This document shows, piece by piece, positions 58,220 through 64,000 of a DNA stretch of 64,000 nt. Position 1 is the first letter of the stretch. Every line of letters starts with the position of its first letter. The position numbers were made by a program, and so were the translations under genes. Source of the stretch: Hordeum vulgare subsp. vulgare (lineage: Eukaryota; Streptophyta; Magnoliopsida; Poales; Poaceae); NCBI RefSeq assembly GCF_904849725.1, contig NC_058518.1, positions 511,549,225 through 511,613,224 on the forward strand. Direction: 5' to 3'. The notes below the pieces were generated by a model. It saw nothing but the letters and a program-made list of their open reading frames with translations. It did no database searches and was not told where the DNA came from.

Positions 58220-58378
58220 CAGTGGCGGAGCATGAACCAGATATTAGGGGGCAAATGACTGAATATGAAATAAAAAAGGCTAGGATGCCATAGGGTTAGT
58301 AAATCGATATGCTGAACAGCTGAAGGATAGGGGTTTAAGGCCCCCTAATTGTCCCAAGACGCTCCGCCACCGCCACTG
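58220..58378. mobile_element. hAT-type MITE, 159 bp
   Basis: Ends CAGTGGCGGAGC and GCTCCGCCACCGCCACTG. An 8-bp flank repeat, ATCTGCAA (58212-58219) and ATCTGCAG (58379-58386), matches at 7 of 8 bases, as expected for hAT. The related blocks at 34300 and 31050 read CTATCTGTATGC and CCATCTGTAGAA there without an insert. Confidence 0.88.
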
Positions 58379-58386
58379 ATCTGCAG

Positions 58387-59286
58387 TATAAATGGATGAG
58401 ATGAAGTGCGATGATTGATTGTTAAACAAGACTATCCCGTTGAATTAAAGTAAGTAACTAACTGTGTCTGTATGCATGACATGTCAAATTTAGACAAGGC
58501 TCAACTGAAGAAAAGAAAAAAAGACAGTGATTGCCTAGAGCTAGCGTTGAACAGTCTTTGACGATTGATTGTCAATCAGAAAAAATGGACGTGGTCTGTC
58601 CATCCATGCATATGATAGCATCTCCTATAGCCAGTTAACATGCATGTTGACTCTGTCCAGTTATTTGACCTCGATTAGTCAAATCATGCTCATGCATCAT
58701 TCAAATGCAGAGTCCGAAGATGATTTTTTTCTTTAAAAAGGAAAAAAGAAAAAAAGAAGTAGCAGCTAGAAAAAAACTGATTAAGCTAATATACTAGTGT
58801 GGTTTAGCTTCAGAGAAGGAAATGTGATTGGTTTTCAGACAACAACAAAAGAACACACACTTTTTATTTGTACCTGCAATTTAATATTCCAAGTCTTTTG
58901 CAATGAAATACACGTATATTCTCTCAAGCTAGCACCGTAAATTAATATATTCTCATTTGTATGTGACAAAAAAATCATATATTCTCGGTCGGTTAGCTAA
59001 CTAGCTCATGTATATACCCGCAAAAAAAAAAACTAGCTCATGTATAACATATTTCGTGTTAAGAAAAGTATAACTGTATTTACGGCAACATTACGTACAG
59101 TGTTTTTTACGGATGGGCTGCAATATGTCCCTCCCATCCCGGGCATGCATCGTTTCTGTCGTCACCAGACAAGATAATAAAAACTAATATGGTCGGTTCT
59201 TACAGCGCGATCTCCCCCTTAATCTGCATCGCAAGATGCTAATTAATGGTGTCCCTAATTAATCACCCTACACAGGACTTTGTGTA
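58387..59286. repeat. Non-coding duplicated block B2
   Basis: Contains TTGTTAAACAAGACTATC (as in A2), GTTGAACAGTCTTTGACG (compare A3 at 35391), TTTTCAGACAACAACAAAAG (compare A2 at 33010) and, at 59070-59240, the A3-like GCTGCAATATGTCCCTCCC and GGTCGGTTCTTACAGCGCGA. No coding frame. Confidence 0.75.
59015..59030 (+). mobile_element. Poly(A)-only retrotransposition insert, 16 bp
   Basis: TACCCGCAAAAAAAAA is flanked by a perfect 16-bp direct repeat, AACTAGCTCATGTATA, at 58999-59014 and 59031-59046. The related sequence in copy A (about 33537) reads ACAACTCATGTATAAC with no insert. Confidence 0.78.
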
Positions 59287-59516
59287 CTCCCTCCGTTACG
59301 GTTCAGAAGGCGTGCATGCAAATTCTCTAGGATCTAGGTGGTTATTGATTGGTTGTGGAGTGAGTTAAAAAATAGCATTCACACTACACATGCATATAGA
59401 AGGAGTACAACGGAATACTAATTAGCTGCTATGAGTAAATGCAACGTGCCTTAATCTTTGTCTATTTTAAAAACGCACGCAAGTCTAACTGTGCCTTCTA
59501 AACCGTGACAAGGGAG
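59287..59516. mobile_element. Stowaway MITE, 230 bp
   Basis: Left end CTCCCTCCGTTACGGTTCAG and right end CTAAACCGTGACAAGGGAG; the inverted repeat extends about 26 bp. TA at 59285-59286 and 59517-59518. Absent from block A3. Confidence 0.85.
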
Positions 59517-60914
59517 TAGCAGAGACAGTTAATTAATAATCAGTTAGTTGTTATCAACATATCACCAACGCCTCGATTGATTAATTAGTCAACAGGAAAA
59601 TAACAACTGTTTGAATACATTTTTTGGCGGGGAACTAATTGAAGATTTGGGGATCTAGATGAATTACACCAAAAAAATTGTTTTCCACTTTATTTTTGGT
59701 TTGATGTTATTCTGTTGCTGGATATTGCATTATTAATAATATATGAACGTATGCATGTCAATGCAAGGCCAGGGATTATTCTCCTTTTTGAAGAAAAAAA
59801 ATGCATGAGGCGGTCAGCCTCGAGACAAGAATGCAGACGAGACGATATGCAGATGCAGTGCAGTGCGCAGATGAGATGATTGGTTGTTGAATATGACTAC
59901 ATACCCCTGTTAAAAATAGAGTAACCACCTGTATATGTACTCCATCTCCATGACATATGTATATATACAGTGTTGAACACTCTGGCTTGCCGGTGAGCTG
60001 GTAATCAGGATTCAAGAACGATGGATGTGGGCTAGCTAGCTTCTTTACATGTTTGAGCCTGTCGGAATGACTTGATCATGATTTGACCGGTCCTAATGCA
60101 GGTCCAATCACACTCTTGGCCAGCTAGCTGGAAACATGTGTGGGTGTGTCAGTGTGTGCACTGCACTGCGTGAACACTCCATGGACACACACAGAAAACC
60201 TAATTAACAAAAGCCGTCTCTGTCTTACGCATGGAATTAATTACTGAAACCTTGCAATGCCCAATAGAGAAAAAAACAATGAGGAATTGCAATGCCCAAT
60301 AGAGAAAAAAACAATGAAATACTTCCTCCGTTCTTAATTTCTAAAGGTTTCAATGAAAAACTACATACAAATGTATATAGACATATTTTAAAGTAAACAT
60401 TCACTCATTTTACTTCGTATTTAGTCTCCCAGTAAAATATCTAAAAATGCTTATATTTAAAAACGGAGGGAGTAGTTAACTAAAAGAGGTCAGAAGTAGA
60501 CCGGGTGCAAAGCAAGGTACGTACGTAGGTAGCATTGTAGCCGTGTTCCCAAGATTTGGTGCCCTTAAACAACTAGATCTGATCCGGGCCTGAACTTAAT
60601 TAGGAGAGGAGGAGGCCATGTGAGCGATGCCCTGCCTGCCAGATCAAGTGAGACACTTATCTGCATGCCATGCCACAGTCGATGTTGATGATGATGAGAC
60701 CAATTCACCACCGCAGGCTCTTTCTGCACCTCGATTAATTAGCAATTAACTTTTTTGACCAATGAAGGCACTGGAGGATGAGCCCCCTTTGCCTTGTATA
60801 GAAGAATGGTGAATTTACTTGAATGTTAATTATAGGTGAAGGGTTAATCCAGTACTTTGCATCCTCAGCCTAAACATGGAAATTAATGCCTATCCCTTTG
60901 AATCAAAAGCAAGT
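59517..60914. repeat. Non-coding duplicated block B3, first part
   Basis: Follows A3 (35030-36383) closely: GTTGAATATGACTACATAC, CATGACATATGTATATATAC, GAAACCTTGCAATGCCCAAT, GTGAGCGATGCCCTGCCTGC and CCTAAACATGGAAATTAATG. A local repeat of ATTGCAATGCCCAATAGAG occurs at about 60252 and 60286. Confidence 0.85.
60322..60472. mobile_element. Thalos-like Stowaway MITE, 151 bp
   Basis: CTTCCTCCGTTCTTAATTTC and CTTATATTTAAAAACGGAGG-GAG ends, TA at 60320-60321 and 60473-60474. The corresponding place in A3 (about 35636) reads AATGAAATAGTTAAC without an insert. Confidence 0.9.
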
Positions 60915-61314
60915 GAGACATCATCTTCTCGGCATGTAGGTCACTTTGGTCGTGTCCGGATGTCCTCCATGCCGAGCTTGCTGGGTGCATGGAGGGGCTG
61001 GCCCTAGCACATCAATAGACGCATCTCCCAGTTATTTTGGAGGCTGTCCAGATGATCAAGGCTAGCAACAAGGATCGGTAGCAGTATGCCATGGTCGTGG
61101 CTGAGGTGAAGAGGTTGATGGGTGAACGAGAGTGTAAGATGTCTCATATTTCTCGTGAGCAAAATAATATTAGCCATGTATTAATAAATTTTGGGCGATC
61201 CGAAGACCGTACCGTGGTCTGGCTCCTGTCGGGGCCCTTAAATATCCCTAACTTTATGTAGGGATGAATTCTTAAACTCTTGAGTAATACACTTCTTTTT
61301 ACCCTTAAAAAAAA
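60915..61314 (+). mobile_element. 5'-truncated LINE end with RNase H fragment, 400 bp
   Basis: Frames include ILEAVQMIKASNKDR, AEVKRLMGERECKMSHISRE and INFGRSEDRTVVWLLSGP, typical of the C-terminal RNase H domain of plant LINEs, then a 3' UTR and A-tail (61305-61314). A perfect 14-bp duplication AATCAAAAGCAAGT flanks it (60901-60914 and 61315-61328). The unoccupied site is visible in block A3 at 36370-36383. Confidence 0.93.
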
Positions 61315-61383
61315 AATCAAAAGCAAGTAAGCAAGAAACAAAAATGGTTGACCTGGCCAGGCTGTGTGGCTTGGTATACCTAA

Positions 61384-62747
61384 GGGCGTCTCCAGCGTCT
61401 CCAACGAGGTTCTTCAAACAGGCAGCGTCCTATCCGGAACGCATAATCTAAATGTGTTGTGTTATTCAATACGGATATGTATCAATTTGTAGGATGGTTC
61501 AGATATACTTTCTTCCACAAATTGAAGGCAATTTTGAAATGGTTTTACCGGCGTCCCGACATCATCCAAGCCCGCGTTTGTCCGCCCTGACCCACCTAAA
61601 CCCCTCCTCCTTCGTTCGTGCGGATTCCTACCCGTCGCCAACTGCCCACATTTATGTCGCCGTAGAGCGGCCGCTCCACATTGAAGACGGCTCAGGACCT
61701 TACGTTGGCTTCACCATCAAAGCGGAGCGCCGGCCGAGGGCGTGGGCCGTTGCACGACCAACTAAACATGCCTCCTCGCCGCATTCGCCTTCGGCCTCTG
61801 CTAAGCCCACCTCAAAGCCAAGAAACCTACTCCGACGACACGCCCGTTCACGAGCGAGCGTCATTAAACACAACATCGGGCAAGCTCCTTCCAATCGCCC
61901 GCTATTTAAAGGAGGCCAGACATCGGGCAAGAACCACACCACCCCGTCGGTCACATCTCCTTATTCCATCATTTTCTCCACACTTCTGATGGCGTCCTAT
62001 GAGAAGAGGATGATCAGTTCCCCGGCATAAAAGCCGGTTGGGTGGTCCGCTGAGCCCGTCGGATACGAGCGAGGCAACTCGCTTCTCCACCTCCCTCGCC
62101 TAGACCGATGGAGGAAGGTGCCGCTCGAAGACGACACGTGGTTCAACAACTCGCCGCTCCAAGTCAGCCCGCGGAGGAGTGGCAAGTTGCTCTAGATGGG
62201 CACGCGAGGAGCATGGAGGCACATGCATCGTGGTTGGCATGGACAAGGTTATACACCATGCCATCCGTCGTCAACATAGGTAAAAATGCATCCGTTCGAT
62301 GGAGAAACAAGCTGACTACACAGAGCTCGACGACGGTGGCCATCGCGTCTGCGTCCGACGTTGACACAGAAGAAAAGTAGAACACGGGAGGCCGTCGTCA
62401 CTTTGGTCCCAAGATGGCCACCGTAGGAGAGTTGTCGGCGTCCACAGTCGGTGTCCCGTCCTCTATCGCAGGCCATACTCCACTCCGCGCCCCCAAAACA
62501 AGCAAGGTTCCACGTTTCACGGAAGCGGATGGAACCCTTCCCCTTCGATTGAAGCATCCTCTTGGCCACTCTGGCAAGTGGCACAACCGGAGATAGGGAA
62601 AACAGGAGGAATATGCCTCCGGGGCTCCCTACACCTAATAAGCAAGCTACGTGACATGGAAAGACAAAGGGATCCGTTGCGGCCGGCCGTAGACTAGTGT
62701 AGTGTATCCGTGTCGTGGGAATTTATCGATCATTATTGAAGATGCCT
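61384..62747. mobile_element. Harbinger-like element, non-autonomous, 1.36 kb
   Basis: Left end GGGCGTCTCCAGCGTCTCCA and right end TGAAGATGCCT, flanked by TAA (61381-61383 and 62748-62750). Copy A reads TATACCTAAACCCAGGGAAA across this point (about 36424-36443) with no insert. Interior frames on both strands are GC-rich and unrecognised; the longest (61452-62030, +) shows no known domain. Confidence 0.8.
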
Positions 62748-62750
62748 TAA

Positions 62751-62893
62751 GCCGAGAGAAATCTAGTTGGGCCGAAGAAGATACACCCCACTGGCATCAG
62801 CAGGAGCTGTCGAGCATGACAATAGCCAAGGATTAAGTGGGTGTTATTAGATAGTGGCTGCAGTGCAGGAACATGTGAGCTACCACTAGATTA
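62751..62893. repeat. Non-coding duplicated block B3, last part
   Basis: Continues the match to A3 (36436-36570): GGCATCAGCAGGAGCTGTC and GATAGTGGCTGCAGTGCAGG with a few changes. Confidence 0.85.
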
Positions 62894-64000
62894 GAGCATC
62901 TTCAACCACACTCCTTATACCCGTCTTAAACGTGTGGGCAGGTCGTCCTGTGAGCGTCCAGTGAGGAAAAATCGACCCACACGGACGCCCTAAATGGGGC
63001 CTTAAACGCCTGGGCTGACCGACACCCCTCATATCTAGCTCAAATATGGGGCGGATATGGGGGAGCTCGGGCGTGCCTCGACATGCCCCCCCCCCCCCAT
63101 GAGCCCAGCCCACCACATACTCCACAAATGCCCCATTTCAAAAACTATGGACATCCGAAACTTCACTCTCCGTCCACTCCGCTTCCATTCCCCCACCCTC
63201 CGACCCGACAGCCGGCGACAAAAGCAACTCCGATGGAGCGAACATCAAGGTGGAGGAGGTGGCCCTCCGCATCGCGTTTCATCGGTCGCTGCAGGACCAA
63301 GCTGGCCCCGACGGTGGCGGATCTTCATCCTCCGGGCCCGTCGCCCATCGGCGGAGCGCCAATGATGTTGTCGGCCCATCCCGCGAGGCACGCAGCTCCA
63401 GCCGCTCCCGCTCTGGACGGTCCGCTCCAGGTCAGGTACACCGCCCACCTTCACCACCTTCTGCTCTGGAAGTGGTGCCCCACCACCGCTAGGACCTCGT
63501 GTCTACGCTGGGGACGGGCGCACGAGGATGCCCGAGTCCAAGGCGTGTGCAGACCGCCGCAAGCGGCAACAGGTGAGGGGGAGGGGGGGAGGCGCTGGCC
63601 GCGCGGCGTTCGATCGCGAGCGCACCAGTTGACCCTGAGGACACGCTCCTCACGGGATTCCTTCGTCGCTCGCTGATGTAGGCGGAGGCGGATGCACGTC
63701 ACATCCTCCGCAAGAATGTCGACGCGCTCCGACTGGCCATGCATTTATTCGAGTGCGAGGCGGCGAAAAAGGCAGCGGCGAAGGCGAAAGCGGCCCGTCA
63801 TGCGAAGGAGCAGAACCGCCTGCTCCGCAGGCTGTCCGACATGCGGTGTAGCTCCGACGAGGACGACGTCACCGCCTCCACCTCCGGTTCCGATGATGAC
63901 GACGACGCTCCACCGCACGCCGACGCCTACATGGAAGAGGGGCACAGCCGCGTGGACGACCGGAAGGGGAAGGGGCCGGCGAGCAAATGGTGATTTCCTT
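62894..64000 (+). mobile_element. Harbinger-like element, runs off the window
   Basis: Begins GAGCATCTTCAACCACAC after TTA (62891-62893), sharing its end type with 55938. A C-run lies at 63087-63100. Its right end is not in the window. Confidence 0.65.
63679..63993 (+). pseudogene. Transposon passenger frame with Lys/Ala helix and acidic tail
   Basis: A frame reading ADARHILRKNVDALRLAMHL, then CEAAKKAAAKAKAARHAKEQ, RLLRRLSDMRCSSDEDD and a tail DDRKGKGPASKW ending at 63993. The composition predicts a coiled or charged helix followed by an acidic Ser/Asp stretch. It looks like the end of a protein often carried by cereal DNA transposons; I do not know its function. The upstream GC-rich frame (63083-63676) may be its N-terminal part in another frame. 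Confidence 0.45.

Noticed and set aside
61452..62030. 192-codon frame as a host gene
   Set aside because: It lies wholly within an insertion that is absent from the paralogous site and shows no recognisable domain.
1..64000. CRISPR array, tRNA or rRNA genes, prokaryotic operons
   Set aside because: No regularly spaced identical repeats with unique spacers, no tRNA cloverleaf with the GGTTCGA box, no rRNA sequence; introns and plant transposons exclude a bacterial origin.

Overview
This is a plant nuclear window, almost certainly from a Triticeae grass (wheat, goat-grass or barley type). The reasons are an intron-containing plant gene with GT-AG junctions, and the density and kind of transposable elements: Angela/WIS/BARE-type Copia LTRs, Gypsy LTRs starting TGATACGTCTCC, many Stowaway MITEs with CTCCCTCCG ends and TA duplications, a CACTA element and PIF/Harbinger elements. 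I see no tRNA, rRNA, CRISPR array or organellar sequence. Family names are from recognition, not from a search.

Layout. 1-3.1 kb: a decayed Copia polyprotein (+) ending in a polypurine tract and 3' LTR. 4.1-8.0 kb: the only convincing host gene, on the minus strand, a seven-exon TPR plus thioredoxin-like (TTL-type) gene of 673 codons whose splice junctions all keep frame; a 98-bp LINE stub with a 12-bp target duplication lies beyond its 3' end. 9.2-10.5 kb: a Stowaway-like element split by a hAT transposase remnant. 10.5-27 kb: a large unclassified repeat carrying near-palindromes, interrupted by a solo Angela-type LTR (duplication ACAAA) and by a 12.2-kb Athila-like Gypsy element (duplication GTGGT). 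The Gypsy element has gag, protease and an ATHILA ORF-1-type reading frame but no reverse transcriptase or integrase, and its gag is split by a second LTR.

27-39 kb: gene-poor sequence with MITEs, simple repeats and a family of related non-coding blocks (about 30.5-31.1, 33.0-34.4 and 34.8-36.6 kb). 39.7-40.8 kb: a 5'-truncated LINE (-). 44.0-49.1 kb: a Copia gag remnant (+), an LTR-like mosaic, a solo Angela-type LTR (duplication GAGGG) and a small Copia LTR (-). 49.2-52.5 kb: a complete CACTA element (TSD ATA) carrying a split, B3-like gene, sitting inside a decayed minus-strand Copia element that runs to 54.7 kb.

55.0-62.9 kb: a second copy of the 30.5-36.6 kb non-coding blocks in the same orientation, now interrupted by a Harbinger element with a nearly complete DDE transposase, a hAT MITE, several Stowaway MITEs, a truncated LINE and another Harbinger-like element. 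Because the first copy lacks some of these, it acts as an internal pre-insertion reference. 62.9-64 kb: the start of a further Harbinger-like element that leaves the window.

Except for the TTL gene, coding sequences here are transposon-derived, mostly with stop codons or frameshifts. I found no convincing undescribed defence or metabolic system. The most informative structures are the internal duplication with dated insertions, the chimeric Athila-like element, the CACTA element with a spliced passenger gene, and a small set of insertions reduced to little more than a poly(A) tail.
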